DNA of 38,773 nt from Pseudomonadota bacterium (GCA_022573655.1 JACZTO010000019.1:1-38773); one strand, 5' to 3'. Counted from the stretch's first letter, positions 1 through 8,394 are shown. Program-made: numbers and translations. Notes: a model not told the origin generated them from the sequence alone.

Positions 1-2
1 AG

Positions 3-797
3 ACCCATCGGCTGCCGGACATCATCAAGATCACCTCGGGTTCGACCCCCGAAACGGCCGATTTCGTCGACTCGGTCTACCGGACCATCATCACGGCCGG
101 CACCCACCAGACATCGAGCATCCGCGTCGCCGAAGCCGCCAAGGTCATCGAGAACACTCAGCGCGACGTCAACATCGCGCTGATCAACGAACTGGCGATG
201 ATTTTCAACCGCATGGATATCGATACCCAGGAAGTCCTCGCGGCGGCGGGCAGCAAGTGGAATTTTCTGAATTTCACGCCCGGGCTGGTCGGCGGCCATT
301 GCATCGGCGTCGATCCGTATTACCTGACCCACAAGTCGCAGGAAATCGGTTACCACCCGACGATGATCCTCGCCGGCCGCCGGATCAACGACAACATGGG
401 CCTTTATGTCGCTGCCGAAGTGATCCGCCTGATGATCGCGAAACGCATCCACCTGGTCGGCGCCCGCATCCTGGTGATGGGCCTGGCGTTCAAGGAAAAT
501 TGCCCGGATGTGCGCAACACGCGCGTGATCGACGTCGTCAACGAGCTGAGCAATTCACACGCGCAGGTCGATGTTCACGATCCCTGGGTAGACGCCGAAC
601 AAGCGCGGGCCGAACATGACATCAAAATGATCGCCGAGCCCGAGGCGGGCGTTTACGATGCGATCATTCTCGCGGTCGCACACCGGCAATTCAAGGATCT
701 GGGCGCAGAAAACATCCACCGCTACGGCCGCGAGTCGCACGTGCTGTACGACATCAAACATCTGCTACCGGCCACCGACGTGGATGGCCGCTTATGA
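3..797 (+). CDS. UDP-N-acetyl-D-hexosamine 6-dehydrogenase (TviB/WbpA-like), 5' truncated by window
   Basis: NAD-dependent oxidation of a UDP-N-acetylhexosamine (GlcNAc or GalNAc type) to the uronic acid, a cytoplasmic step in capsule or O-antigen precursor synthesis. The frame is open from base 3, so the N-terminal NAD-binding half lies outside the window. Visible are the end of the central helical region and the C-terminal UDP-binding domain. The family signature [12 protein letters not shown] is intact; its catalytic Cys codon is at 300-302. A later stretch [17 protein letters not shown] is the conserved substrate-binding loop of this superfamily. The stop overlaps the next start at ATGA (794-797), indicating translational coupling. 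The family is clear. The exact substrate is not: UDP-Glc dehydrogenase is less likely, because [15 protein letters not shown] resembles the TviB/WbpA branch as I remember it. Confidence 0.9.
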   Translation, partial: THRLPDIIKITSGSTPETADFVDSVYRTIITAGTHQTSSIRVAEAAKVIENTQRDVNIALINELAMIFNRMDIDTQEVLAAAGSKWNFLNFTPGLVGGHCIGVDPYYLTHKSQEIGYHPTMILAGRRINDNMGLYVAAEVIRLMIAKRIHLVGARILVMGLAFKENCPDVRNTRVIDVVNELSNSHAQVDVHDPWVDAEQARAEHDIKMIAEPEAGVYDAIILAVAHRQFKDLGAENIHRYGRESHVLYDIKHLLPATDVDGRL

Positions 798-1819
798 AAA
801 TCCTGGTCACCGGCGCAGCCGGCTTCATCGGCTCTTTCGTAGCCCACAAGCTGCTCGAGCGCGGCGACACCGTCGTCGGTCTGGACAACCTGAACGATTA
901 CTACGCTGTCACCTTGAAAGAAGCGCGCCTGGCGAGGCTGCAAGTGGACGATAAATTTGAATTCGCCAAACTCGACCTCGCCGACCGCGAGGCCATGGAA
1001 AAACTGTTCGCTGAACAAAAATTCGAACGCGTGGTCCATCTCGCCGCCCAGGCCGGCGTCCGCTACTCGATCGAAAACCCGCACGCCTACATCGACAGCA
1101 ACATCGTCGGTTTCCTGCACATCCTCGAAGGCTGCCGCCACCACGACGTCAAACACCTGGTCTACGCCTCGACCAGCTCGGTCTACGGCGCCAGCACCGA
1201 CATGCCGTTCAACGTCCACCAGAACGTGGACCACCCCTTGTCACTGTACGCGGCCAGCAAGAAATCCAACGAGCTGATGGCGCACACTTACGCCAACCTG
1301 TACCGCCTCCCGGTGACCGGCCTGCGCTTTTTCACCGTCTACGGCCCCTGGGGCCGCCCCGACATGGCCTTGTTCCTGTTCACCAAGAACATCCTGGCCG
1401 GCAAACCCATCGATGTCTTCAACCACGGCCACCACAAGCGCGACTTCACTTTCGTCGAGGACATCGCCGAAGGCGTGGTCCGCTCGCTGGACAAGATCGC
1501 GACCCCCAACCCGCTGTGGATCTCCGACCAGCCCGACCCCGGCACCTCGACCGCGCCGTACCGGTTGTACAACATCGGCAACAACCAGCCGGTCGAGCTG
1601 CTGCACTACATCGAAGTGCTGGAAAACTGCCTGGGCCGCAAGGCCGAGAAAAACCTGCTGCCCTTGCAACCGGGCGACGTGCCCGACACCTACGCCGATG
1701 TCACCGACTTGGTCGATGAAACCGGCTATAAACCGGAAACCACGGTCGAGGAGGGCGTCCGCCGCTTCGTCGAATGGTACGCGGAGTACTACGAAGTGGA
1801 TCTGGACGCGTCCGGATGA
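794..1819 (+). CDS. NAD-dependent epimerase, UDP-glucuronate 4-epimerase-like
   Basis: A 341-residue short-chain dehydrogenase/reductase of the sugar-epimerase type. The Rossmann motif GAAGFIG is at residues 7-13 and the catalytic YxxxK is Y152-K156 (YAASK). The segment [18 protein letters not shown] and the later [18 protein letters not shown] are hallmarks of the CapI/LpsL group of UDP-glucuronate 4-epimerases, which interconvert UDP-GlcA and UDP-GalA. Placed between a UDP-sugar dehydrogenase and pgi, it probably epimerises a UDP-uronic acid for polysaccharide synthesis; an acetamido-uronic acid substrate is also possible. It overlaps both neighbours at ATGA, so it is in the same transcript. 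Confidence 0.88.
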   Translation: MKILVTGAAGFIGSFVAHKLLERGDTVVGLDNLNDYYAVTLKEARLARLQVDDKFEFAKLDLADREAMEKLFAEQKFERVVHLAAQAGVRYSIENPHAYIDSNIVGFLHILEGCRHHDVKHLVYASTSSVYGASTDMPFNVHQNVDHPLSLYAASKKSNELMAHTYANLYRLPVTGLRFFTVYGPWGRPDMALFLFTKNILAGKPIDVFNHGHHKRDFTFVEDIAEGVVRSLDKIATPNPLWISDQPDPGTSTAPYRLYNIGNNQPVELLHYIEVLENCLGRKAEKNLLPLQPGDVPDTYADVTDLVDETGYKPETTVEEGVRRFVEWYAEYYEVDLDASG

Positions 1820-3348
1820 GCACCACCGGTGATCACAACCCCACCCAGTCGCAAAGCTGGCTGAATCTGCAAGCACACGCCGAGCGGCTGGCCAAAACGC
1901 CGCTCAAAGACCTGCTGACCCGGACCGGCCGCCACGAAGAATGCACGGCGCGGGCGTGCGGCCTGGTCATGGATTACAGCCGCCAGCACCTCGACAAAGA
2001 CACGCTGAATGCATTGTTATCGCTGGCCGAAGAACGCCAACTCGAATCCTGGCGCGAGAAATTGTTCGCCGGCGAGGCGCTCAACAACACCGAAGACCGC
2101 GCCGCGATGCACATGGCCTTGCGCGCGACGCCGGACGACGACTACCGCGTCAATGGCGAAAACGTGGTGCCAGCCGTACACGCCGAACTCGAGCGCATCG
2201 CGCAGTTCGTCGATGCGATCCACGAAGGCAAACACACCGGCAGCAGCGGCAAACCCCTGCGCCAGGTCGTCAACATCGGCATCGGCGGCTCCGATCTCGG
2301 CCCCGCCGTGGCTTACCAGGCCTTGCACGATTTCCGCCACCGCCAGATGCACTGCCATTTTGTCTCCGCGATCGATGGCCAGGAACTGCACGATCTGACC
2401 CACACCCTCGACCCCGCGGAAACCTTGTTCATCGTCTGCTCGAAGACCTTCACCACCGCCGAAACCCTGGCCAACGCCCAGCGCGCCCGCACCTGGCTTA
2501 CCACCGAACTGGGCGAGGAAGCGGTCGCCAGGCAAATGGCCGCCGTATCCGGCAACGACAAGGCGATGGACCAATTCGGCATAGCCCCCGAGCTGCGCTT
2601 TTCGATCCGGGACTGGGTCGGCGGGCGTTACTCGCTATGGTCGGCGGTCGGCCTGGCGCTGGCCCTGGGCATCGGCATGGAACACTTCCGCGCCCTGCTA
2701 AAAGGCGCGCGCGCCATGGACCGACATTTCCGCGCTACGCCGCTCAACCAGAACCTGCCCGTGCTGGCCGCACTGATCGACATCTGGAACATCAACTTCC
2801 AGGACAGCCACAGCCTGGTCGTGCTGCCCTACACCCAGCGCCTGGCCCGCCTGCCCGACTACCTGCAACAGTTGTTCATGGAGAGCCTGGGCAAGGCCAC
2901 GACCCGCGATGGCCGGCCCGTCAGCCACCGCACCGGCACGATGCTCTTCGGCGGCGCCGGCTCCAACGCCCAGCACGCCTTCATGCAACTGCTGCACCAG
3001 GGCAGCGAAACCTTCGCCGCCGAATTCCTGGTGCCGGTCGATCTGGGTCTCGACGACGCCGAGCTCAACGCGATGAACCAGGCCAGCGCGCTGGCCCAGG
3101 CCGAGGCGCTGGCGGTGGGTTGCGACGCCGGCCCACACCGCTCGCAACCGGGCAATCACCCCTCCACGGTGATAGCCTTCGAAAGCGTGACCCCGACGAT
3201 GCTCGGCAGCTTGCTGGCGTTTTACGAACACCGCGTGTTTTCAGCGGCGATGATCTGGGGGATCAACCCCTTCGACCAGTTCGGCGTCGAGCTCGGCAAG
3301 AAACTGGCCAGGGAAATGAACGCACCCGACGCCGACTTATCGGTTTAA
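1816..3348 (+). CDS. pgi: Glucose-6-phosphate isomerase
   Basis: Interconverts glucose-6-phosphate and fructose-6-phosphate. The protein is 510 residues from the ATG at 1816, which overlaps the preceding TGA (ATGA). A start at 1774 is in frame but lies inside the previous gene and is less likely. Recognisable blocks are GIGGSDLGP (phosphate-sugar binding), [14 protein letters not shown], the first family signature [24 protein letters not shown], and near the C-terminus [13 protein letters not shown], the second signature. It sits inside a nucleotide-sugar operon, so it may balance hexose phosphates between glycolysis and the glucose-1-phosphate needed by RmlA. The stop codon lies within a 41-bp tandem duplication. 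Confidence 0.97.
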   Translation: MSTTGDHNPTQSQSWLNLQAHAERLAKTPLKDLLTRTGRHEECTARACGLVMDYSRQHLDKDTLNALLSLAEERQLESWREKLFAGEALNNTEDRAAMHMALRATPDDDYRVNGENVVPAVHAELERIAQFVDAIHEGKHTGSSGKPLRQVVNIGIGGSDLGPAVAYQALHDFRHRQMHCHFVSAIDGQELHDLTHTLDPAETLFIVCSKTFTTAETLANAQRARTWLTTELGEEAVARQMAAVSGNDKAMDQFGIAPELRFSIRDWVGGRYSLWSAVGLALALGIGMEHFRALLKGARAMDRHFRATPLNQNLPVLAALIDIWNINFQDSHSLVVLPYTQRLARLPDYLQQLFMESLGKATTRDGRPVSHRTGTMLFGGAGSNAQHAFMQLLHQGSETFAAEFLVPVDLGLDDAELNAMNQASALAQAEALAVGCDAGPHRSQPGNHPSTVIAFESVTPTMLGSLLAFYEHRVFSAAMIWGINPFDQFGVELGKKLAREMNAPDADLSV

Positions 3349-3351
3349 AAT

Positions 3352-3375
3352 TGTAGGAGGGCCTTCAGGCCCGAT
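3352..3375 (+). repeat. GTAG-type REP hairpin, copy 1, downstream of pgi
   Basis: TGTAGGAG is followed by the stem GGGCC, loop TTCA, stem GGCCC and the tail GAT. GTAG faces the pgi stop, in the sense of transcription. Its stretch AGGAGGGC (3355-3362) equals, base for base, the predicted left target guide of the IS110 element (8013-8020). Confidence 0.85.
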
Positions 3376-3392
3376 GGGGCTCGGTTTAAAAT

Positions 3393-3416
3393 TGTAGGAG
3401 GGCCTTCAGGCCCGAT
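3393..3416 (+). repeat. GTAG-type REP hairpin, copy 2, upstream of rmlA
   Basis: Exact second copy of the REP at 3352-3375, produced by the 41-bp duplication. It ends 40 bases before the rmlA start. Confidence 0.85.
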
Positions 3417-3456
3417 GGGGCAAAGAATAAAGCCCGAAGGAACAAGGAACGACAGC

Positions 3457-4335
3457 GTGACTCGCAAAGGAATCATTCTCGCCGGCGGCACCGGCACGCG
3501 CCTGCACCCGCTGACCTACGCGGTCAGCAAACAGTTGATGCCGGTCTATGACAAGCCGCTGATCTATTACCCGCTGGCGACCTTGATGCTCGCCGGCATC
3601 CGCGAGCTGCTGGTGATCACCACGCCCGACGACCAGCCGGCGTTCTACAAGCTGCTCGGCGACGGCAGCCAGTGGGGACTGACCCTCAACTACGCCAGCC
3701 AACCCAACCCCGACGGCATCGCCCAGGCGCTGGTGATCGCGAACGAATTCCTCGCCGGCGCACCATCGGCACTGGTCCTCGGCGACAACATATTCTTCGG
3801 CCACGGTCTCGCCGAGACTTTCCTGAGCGCCTCGGAAAACGACGGCGCCAGCATTTTCGCCTACCGCGTCAACGACCCGCAGCGCTATGGCATCGCCGTG
3901 TTCGACCAACAAGGCGCACTCAAGGACATCGTCGAAAAGCCAAAGGAATACCTGTCCGACTACGCGATCACCGGTTTGTACTTTTACGATGCAGACGCAC
4001 CCGCGATGGCCGCCGCGCTCAAGCCCTCGGCGCGCGGCGAACTCGAAATCACCGATCTGAACAAGGCCTATCTCGCCGCCGGCAAACTCCACGTGGCGAA
4101 ACTCGGCCGCGGCACCGCCTGGCTGGACACCGGCACGCATGAGTCGTTGATGGCGGCGGCCGAGTTCGTGCGCGTCATCGAAGACCGCCAGGGTTTGAAA
4201 GTCTGTTGCCCGGAGGAAATCGCCTGGCGGCTGGACTACATCGACGACCGCGACCTGATGGCGCTGGCCGCACCGCTGCTGCAAAACAGCTATGGCCGTT
4301 ATCTCGAGCGCCTGGTCAAACACGGCAAGGACTGA
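3457..4335 (+). CDS. rmlA: Glucose-1-phosphate thymidylyltransferase
   Basis: First enzyme of dTDP-L-rhamnose synthesis: glucose-1-phosphate plus dTTP gives dTDP-glucose. The GTG at 3457 is chosen as start because it gives 292 residues, the usual RmlA length, and follows purine-rich AAGGAAC. An in-frame ATG at 3415 lies inside the REP repeat and would add 14 unrelated residues. The nucleotide-binding motif GGTGTRLHPLT begins at residue 10. SKQLMPVYDKPLIYYPLATLM, VLGDNIFFG, IVEKPKE and WLDTGTHESL are all typical of the family. The next gene follows with a TGATG overlap. Confidence 0.95.
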   Translation: MTRKGIILAGGTGTRLHPLTYAVSKQLMPVYDKPLIYYPLATLMLAGIRELLVITTPDDQPAFYKLLGDGSQWGLTLNYASQPNPDGIAQALVIANEFLAGAPSALVLGDNIFFGHGLAETFLSASENDGASIFAYRVNDPQRYGIAVFDQQGALKDIVEKPKEYLSDYAITGLYFYDADAPAMAAALKPSARGELEITDLNKAYLAAGKLHVAKLGRGTAWLDTGTHESLMAAAEFVRVIEDRQGLKVCCPEEIAWRLDYIDDRDLMALAAPLLQNSYGRYLERLVKHGKD

Positions 4336-4886
4336 TGGAAGTCATCGCCACAAAAATTCCCGCTGTGCTGTTGCTAAGGCCGACGGTGTTCGAAGACGGC
4401 CGCGGGTTTTTCATGGAGACCTTCCACGCCGAAAATTTCGCCGCCCACGGCCTGCCCACCGAGTTCGTCCAGGACAACCACAGCGGCTCGTCGCATAACG
4501 TATTGCGCGGCCTGCATTACCAGGTCAAAGAACCACAGGGCAAGCTGGTGCGGGTGACCGCCGGGGTGGTGTTCGATGTCGCCGTGGACCTCCGCCGCGA
4601 TTCAAAGACCTTCGGCCACTGGGTCGGCGAAAACCTGTCGGCTGCGAACCGCCAGCTCACGTGGATACCCCCCGGTTTCGCGCACGGTTTTTACGTGCTC
4701 AGCGTCTGGGCCGAGGTGCAGTACAAATGCACGACGCCGTATCGCCCCGAATACGACCGCGCCCTGCGCTGGGACGACCCGGACATCGGCATCGCCTGGC
4801 CGTTAAGCGAAGGACAGACACCGGCGCTGTCCGACAAGGATGCCGCGGCGCCATTGCTAAAAGACATAGAGACGGAGCTGTTCTGA
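4335..4886 (+). CDS. rmlC: dTDP-4-dehydrorhamnose 3,5-epimerase
   Basis: Third step of the rhamnose pathway: double epimerisation of dTDP-4-keto-6-deoxyglucose at C3 and C5. The protein is 183 residues from the ATG at 4335, which shares its A with the rmlA stop (TGATG). A cupin fold is expected. The conserved LRGLHYQ block carries the catalytic His61, and FAHGFYVLS plus VQYKCTTPYRPEYD form the rest of the active-site wall. The gene is translationally coupled to rmlA and, through another TGATG, to rmlD. Confidence 0.95.
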   Translation: MEVIATKIPAVLLLRPTVFEDGRGFFMETFHAENFAAHGLPTEFVQDNHSGSSHNVLRGLHYQVKEPQGKLVRVTAGVVFDVAVDLRRDSKTFGHWVGENLSAANRQLTWIPPGFAHGFYVLSVWAEVQYKCTTPYRPEYDRALRWDDPDIGIAWPLSEGQTPALSDKDAAAPLLKDIETELF

Positions 4887-5782
4887 TGCGCGTGCTGGTG
4901 ACCGGCGGCGAAGGCCAGCTCGCGCGGGCACTGACACGAGCGCCGCCACAAAAGATCGAGCTATGGGCGCCAAACCGCGCCGAACTCGATCTCTGCGATA
5001 CCAGCAAGTTGGCCAGCCAGCTCGACGACTTCAACCCCGCTCTCATCATCAACACCGCCGCCTGGACCAATGTGGACCGCGCCGAACAACAACCGGGCAA
5101 GGCCAACCAGGTCAACGCCGCCGCGGTGGGAAGTCTGGCTACCCTGTGCGCGGAACGCGATATCCGCATCATCCATATGTCCACCGATTATGTTTTCCCC
5201 GGCACCGGCAATACGCCGCACAAGCCAAATGACCCCACCCAACCGGTCAACCAATACGGCAAAAGCAAGCGCGAGGGCGAGGAACTGCTGCTGGCCTCGG
5301 GCGCCGACTGCCTGATCATCCGGACCGGCTGGCTGTATGCGCCCTGGGGGCACAATTTCCTTGCCAGCATGCGCAAGCTGATGGTCGAAAAACAAATCCT
5401 GGAAATCGTCAGCGACCAGACCGGCACGCCGACCAGCGTGCTGGACCTGGCCCCGGTGATCTGGCAACTCGCCCGGGGAAAAGACCCGGGGAAAGACCCA
5501 GGGAAGGACACGGAACAGATCATGCACTGGACCAACACAGGCACAGCCACCTGGTTCGAGTTCGCCTATGCGATACGCAAAGCGCTGATGGCCAAAGACC
5601 TGCTGGAGTATCCGCCGGCGCTGGAAAAAATCAGCTCGATGGACTACGCGGCACAACACGGCGACATCGCCCACCGGCCCCATTACAGCGTGCTCGATGC
5701 GACGGAAAGCTACCAACGGCTCGGCAAAACGGCCGCAGATTGGCATGATGCCCTGTCTCGCGTGGTGGAAAACATGACATGA
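4886..5782 (+). CDS. rmlD: dTDP-4-dehydrorhamnose reductase
   Basis: Last step of the pathway: NAD(P)H-dependent reduction to dTDP-L-rhamnose. The protein is 298 residues from the ATG at 4886, overlapping the rmlC stop. The Rossmann motif GGEGQLA is at residues 7-13 and the catalytic Tyr124/Lys128 lie in YGKSK. STDYVF and RTGWLY are typical family blocks. An unusual low-complexity stretch at residues 198-209 (GKDPGKDPGKDT) comes from three imperfect copies of a 12-bp unit at 5477-5512 and probably forms a surface loop. Confidence 0.95.
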   Translation: MRVLVTGGEGQLARALTRAPPQKIELWAPNRAELDLCDTSKLASQLDDFNPALIINTAAWTNVDRAEQQPGKANQVNAAAVGSLATLCAERDIRIIHMSTDYVFPGTGNTPHKPNDPTQPVNQYGKSKREGEELLLASGADCLIIRTGWLYAPWGHNFLASMRKLMVEKQILEIVSDQTGTPTSVLDLAPVIWQLARGKDPGKDPGKDTEQIMHWTNTGTATWFEFAYAIRKALMAKDLLEYPPALEKISSMDYAAQHGDIAHRPHYSVLDATESYQRLGKTAADWHDALSRVVENMT

Positions 5783-6831
5783 ACCTTTTGGTCACCGGCG
5801 GCGCCGGTTTTATCGGCGTCAACTTCGTCCGTTACACGCTGGACAAGCATCCGGAATCGCGGGTTGTCGTGCTCGATGCGCTGACCTATGCCGGCAACCG
5901 CGAAAGCCTGGCCGACCTCGAAGACAACGCGCAGTTCGAATTCGTCCACGGCGATATCCGCGACCAGTCACTGGTCGAGAAACTGCTGCGCGACAAGAAA
6001 CTCGATACGGTGGTCCACTTAGCCGCCGAATCACACGTGGACCGCTCGATCCTCGGCCCCGATGCGTTTATCGAGACAAATATCATCGGCACCCACAGCC
6101 TTTTAAAAGCGGCGAAAAACATTTGGGGCAAGAACGACTACGCCGATTGCCGCTTCCATCATGTCTCGACCGATGAAGTCTATGGCTCCTTGCAACCCGA
6201 CGAGGCGCCGTTTACCGAAGACCACCCCTACCGGCCCAATTCCCCCTACGCCGCGAGCAAGGCCGCCGCCGACCACCTGGTGCGCGCCTATCACCAGACC
6301 TATGGCCTGCCGGTCACGATCAGCAACTGCTCGAACAACTACGGCCCCTACCAGTTCCCCGAAAAACTGATCCCGCTGTTCCTGATCAACGCACTCCACG
6401 GCAAACCGCTACCGATCTATGGCGACGGCCTGCAGGTCCGCGACTGGCTGCACGTCGCGGTTCACTGCGAAGCGCTGGACAAAATCCTCGAGCGCGGCGA
6501 AATCGGTCGCGTCTACAACATCGGCGGCGATGCCGAGACCGACAACCTCAGCGTGGTCAAAACCCTCTGCAAACTGCTGGACAATGCCTTCACCCGCTGG
6601 CCCGACCTGGCCGAGCGGTTCCCCGACGCCCCCCCTGCCAGCGGCAACGCCAGCATCGACCTGCTCCAAACCGTCGACGACCGCCCCGGCCACGACCGCC
6701 GCTACGCCATCGACTCAACCCGCATCAAAACCGAACTAGACTTCAACTCAGCCATCAGCTTCAAAATAGGCCTGACCACCACCGTAGACTGGTATCTGAA
6801 CAACGAACCCTGGTGGCAACAATTACTGTAG
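5779..6831 (+). CDS. rmlB: dTDP-glucose 4,6-dehydratase
   Basis: Second step of the pathway: NAD-dependent dehydration of dTDP-glucose. The protein is 350 residues, close to the family norm. GGAGFIG is at residues 7-13, followed by HLAAESHVDRSI, VSTDEVYGSL, and the catalytic Tyr157/Lys161 in YAASK. NCSNNYGPYQFPEKLIPL is a near-invariant RmlB block. ATGA overlap with rmlD. It is the last gene of the plus-strand cluster. Its TAG stop lies in a GTAG, and 4 bases further comes ACTTGTAG, the left half of the REP split by the IS element. Confidence 0.97.
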   Translation: MNLLVTGGAGFIGVNFVRYTLDKHPESRVVVLDALTYAGNRESLADLEDNAQFEFVHGDIRDQSLVEKLLRDKKLDTVVHLAAESHVDRSILGPDAFIETNIIGTHSLLKAAKNIWGKNDYADCRFHHVSTDEVYGSLQPDEAPFTEDHPYRPNSPYAASKAAADHLVRAYHQTYGLPVTISNCSNNYGPYQFPEKLIPLFLINALHGKPLPIYGDGLQVRDWLHVAVHCEALDKILERGEIGRVYNIGGDAETDNLSVVKTLCKLLDNAFTRWPDLAERFPDAPPASGNASIDLLQTVDDRPGHDRRYAIDSTRIKTELDFNSAISFKIGLTTTVDWYLNNEPWWQQLL

Positions 6832-6858
6832 GCACACTTGTAGATACTCTGTTCACGG

Positions 6859-7854
6859 TCAAGCGGACTGAGCAGGGTCTATCCGGTAGAACTTGGAACC
6901 ATCCCATTCCTGTCGATGCTTCAGTATGCCCCAGATGGCATGCAGCAGCTTGCGCATAACGGCGATAATGGCCTGCATTTTTTGTTTGCCGCGGGCCAGT
7001 AAGGCGTTGTAGAAGGCGTTGACGTTGGGATCGGTGCGGATCGCCGCCAGGGCCGGCATAAACAAGGCCTCACGCAGGTTGGCATTGCCTTGTTTGGAGA
7101 TTCGTCGTGGCGGCTTCAGCGAGGTTCCGGATTCCTGTGGTCGCGGATCCAGGCCTGCCTGGGCAACCCATTGTGCCGGTGAGAGCCCGGTTGACAGAAG
7201 GCCGAGCTCAGCGAGTAGTTTCATCGCACTCAGTTCGGCGATGCCCGGTACGCTATCCAACAGATAAAGGTCTTCCGCCAGACTTTCATGCTGCTTCATC
7301 AGCGCGATAGCTTGAGCCTGGATACGTTCAGCATGGCGCTGCAGATAACGAAGATGCTCACGGATATCCCGTTGTGTCAGGCGGGTATGTGCACCCGCGC
7401 GTTGTGCGGCGTGCAAGCGTGAACGTTCCCGTGCCTGCTCTTTCTTCAACTGCATCAGCCGGCGCGTAAGGCTTTGTAATTCCAGCTGTTGTTCAGTCGG
7501 TGCGGTCCACGCGGTAAACGCCATCCGCTCGACATACTGCAGCAGTACCGCTGCATCGGTCTTGTCGGTCTTGGCGCGCACCATCTGCGCCTCGGCAAAA
7601 CGACGACTCGCCCGGGGATTAACCACCATCACCTCGATGCCTGGCGCTCGGTCTAAGGCCAGCGCCAACTGCAGGTGATAAATACCGGTCGCCTCCAGAC
7701 AGATGCGCGCACCCTCACCACCGCGCTGCATCCAGCTGATCGCCTGGCGGTGCCCGGCCCGGCTATTGGCAAACTCACGGTGCGACAAAACCTCGCCGCA
7801 GCGTTTTTCGATGTCGAAGGTCTGGTTGGATACATCGATTCCAGCTTGGTTCAT
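6859..7854 (-). CDS. IS110-family transposase (DEDD recombinase with C-terminal serine domain)
   Basis: A 331-residue protein that by family knowledge performs RNA-guided recombination with a bridge RNA. The RuvC-like N-terminal DEDD residues appear to be D7 (GIDVS), E54 (LEATG), D97 and D100 (KTDKTDA). A central region rich in charged residues (about 115-190) suggests a coiled coil. The C-terminal Transposase_20 domain starts near VPGIAELSAMKLLAELG and includes SGTSLKPPRRISKQGN, where S242 is the likely catalytic serine. Length and motifs look intact, so the copy may be active. AAGGAG lies 6 bases before the ATG. Confidence 0.95.
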   Translation of the reverse strand: MNQAGIDVSNQTFDIEKRCGEVLSHREFANSRAGHRQAISWMQRGGEGARICLEATGIYHLQLALALDRAPGIEVMVVNPRASRRFAEAQMVRAKTDKTDAAVLLQYVERMAFTAWTAPTEQQLELQSLTRRLMQLKKEQARERSRLHAAQRAGAHTRLTQRDIREHLRYLQRHAERIQAQAIALMKQHESLAEDLYLLDSVPGIAELSAMKLLAELGLLSTGLSPAQWVAQAGLDPRPQESGTSLKPPRRISKQGNANLREALFMPALAAIRTDPNVNAFYNALLARGKQKMQAIIAVMRKLLHAIWGILKHRQEWDGSKFYRIDPAQSA

Positions 7855-7879
7855 TGTCTTCTCCTTAGTGAAGTTCTAC

Positions 7880-8068
7880 AGTGAACCCCGGTTCCCCCGA
7901 CCTTGCATATTTGCCTGCCTGCCTTGTGACGCAGACTCTCGGGTCTCGGATACTCTTCGGCATTGGCAATTAAGGCGGGGGAACCACTCTACGAAACAAG
8001 GTCAAAGCCTTTAGGAGGGCGCGGTTTCACCCCGGGGTTCGTGGCCAGCATATCAAGCTGCCAAACAA
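7880..8068 (-). ncRNA. Candidate bridge RNA of the IS110 element
   Basis: Lies between the IS left end (transposase sense) and the transposase start. Read on the minus strand, a stem (GGGG..AACC with GGTT..CCCC; 8023-8033 with 7978-7985) encloses a loop. The loop contains GCCCTCCT (8013-8020), which matches the REP target half ending in the CT core, and CGTAG (7989-7993), which can pair with the other half CTACG. A second stem-loop (GCCTT/AAGGC, 7972-7976 with 7921-7925) contains AGAGTATC (7949-7956), identical to the element's own end (6843-6850), and ACAAG (7923-7927), which can pair with CTTGT at the other end (8083-8087). This is the target-loop/donor-loop layout known for IS621. The ends of the RNA are approximate. 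Confidence 0.75.
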
Positions 8069-8087
8069 CCCAACAACAACATACAAG

Positions 8088-8109
8088 GAGCGGCCCTTGG
8101 CCGCAAATG
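8088..8109 (+). repeat. REP half separated from its GTAG by the IS110 insertion
   Basis: GAGCGGCCCTTGGCCGC forms a stem GCGGCC/GGCCGC with loop CTT, as in the REP after rpsL. The missing start, TTGTAG, is at 6838-6843 on the far side of the IS. The tail AAATGC is tandemly repeated. Confidence 0.75.
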
Positions 8110-8151
8110 CAAATGCGCCTTGCACCCCGAGGGCACGCGGCGCGCGAATTC

Positions 8152-8394
8152 TTAAAAGCCGATATAGCTCTTTATTTTTTTCCAGAGACTGGTTTCCCAG
8201 CCATACACATCGAGTTGGTCTGGATGCAGCGCTGCCACCGGCATAGTGGTATCGGGACTGATGGCCTCGTTAGCGGCATCATCGGGACGTAGCTCCAGCT
8301 GTCCGTTCTTGTCTTCGCCGCTGGTTGTCAGGCCATCGACAGCAAGACTTAAGTACGGCAGTACCTCATCATCGACGATATCGTCGAGGAACAC
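8152..8394 (-). CDS. Hypothetical protein or fragment (acidic, 80 residues)
   Basis: The frame is open from about 8487 down to the TAA at 8152. The first usable start is a GTG at 8394 with no clear ribosome binding site. Coding-like sequence continues upstream of it (..GKTINNDKAFDDCLILSKD..) to an in-frame TAG at 8488-8490. The protein is strongly acidic in its first half and shows no signal peptide, membrane segment or motif that I recognise. It may be the 3' remnant of a larger gene broken by rearrangement near the IS, or a genuine small gene. It has no convincing promoter and lies between an IS and a terminator. Confidence 0.3.
   Translation of the reverse strand: MFLDDIVDDEVLPYLSLAVDGLTTSGEDKNGQLELRPDDAANEAISPDTTMPVAALHPDQLDVYGWETSLWKKIKSYIGF

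Larger units (their letters stand above)
3340..3421 (+). repeat. Exact 41-bp tandem duplication spanning the pgi stop codon
   Basis: Bases 3340-3380 and 3381-3421 are identical. Each unit starts with the last two pgi codons plus stop (TCG GTT TAA), continues through TTGTAGGAG, and contains a hairpin with stem GGGCC/GGCCC and loop TTCA. The second copy therefore duplicates a stop codon that is never used. Each unit holds one GTAG-type REP (3352-3375 and 3393-3416). Confidence 0.97.
6844..8087 (-). mobile_element. IS110-group insertion sequence inserted in a REP hairpin
   Basis: About 1,244 bp, with a single transposase gene, a long 5' non-coding region (7855-8087) and only about 15 bases after the stop. 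The boundaries are inferred. Joining ACTTGTAG (6836-6843) to GAGCGGCCCTTGGCCGC (from 8088) rebuilds a complete REP of the type seen after pgi. The dinucleotide AG (CT on the transposase strand) occurs at both junctions (6842-6843 and 8086-8087), fitting the CT core known for IS621, an IS110 member that targets REPs in E. coli. As is normal for IS110 elements, there are no obvious terminal inverted repeats. A long 5' and short 3' non-coding end places it in the IS110 rather than the IS1111 group. Confidence 0.85.

Noticed and set aside
722-1876. Long open frames on the strand opposite the epimerase and pgi genes
   Set aside because: They are by-products of high-GC codon bias opposite well-identified genes and have no recognisable content.
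3340-3421. CRISPR-like repeat
   Set aside because: Only two directly adjacent units with no spacer; it is a tandem duplication of a REP.
3415-3456. ATG at 3415 as the rmlA start
   Set aside because: It lies within the duplicated REP and adds 14 residues absent from RmlA proteins; GTG 3457 gives the normal length.
4206-4334. Upstream starts for rmlC (4206) and, likewise, rmlD (4661)
   Set aside because: Both would run through the previous gene; the TGATG overlaps at 4335 and 4886 give normal N-termini.
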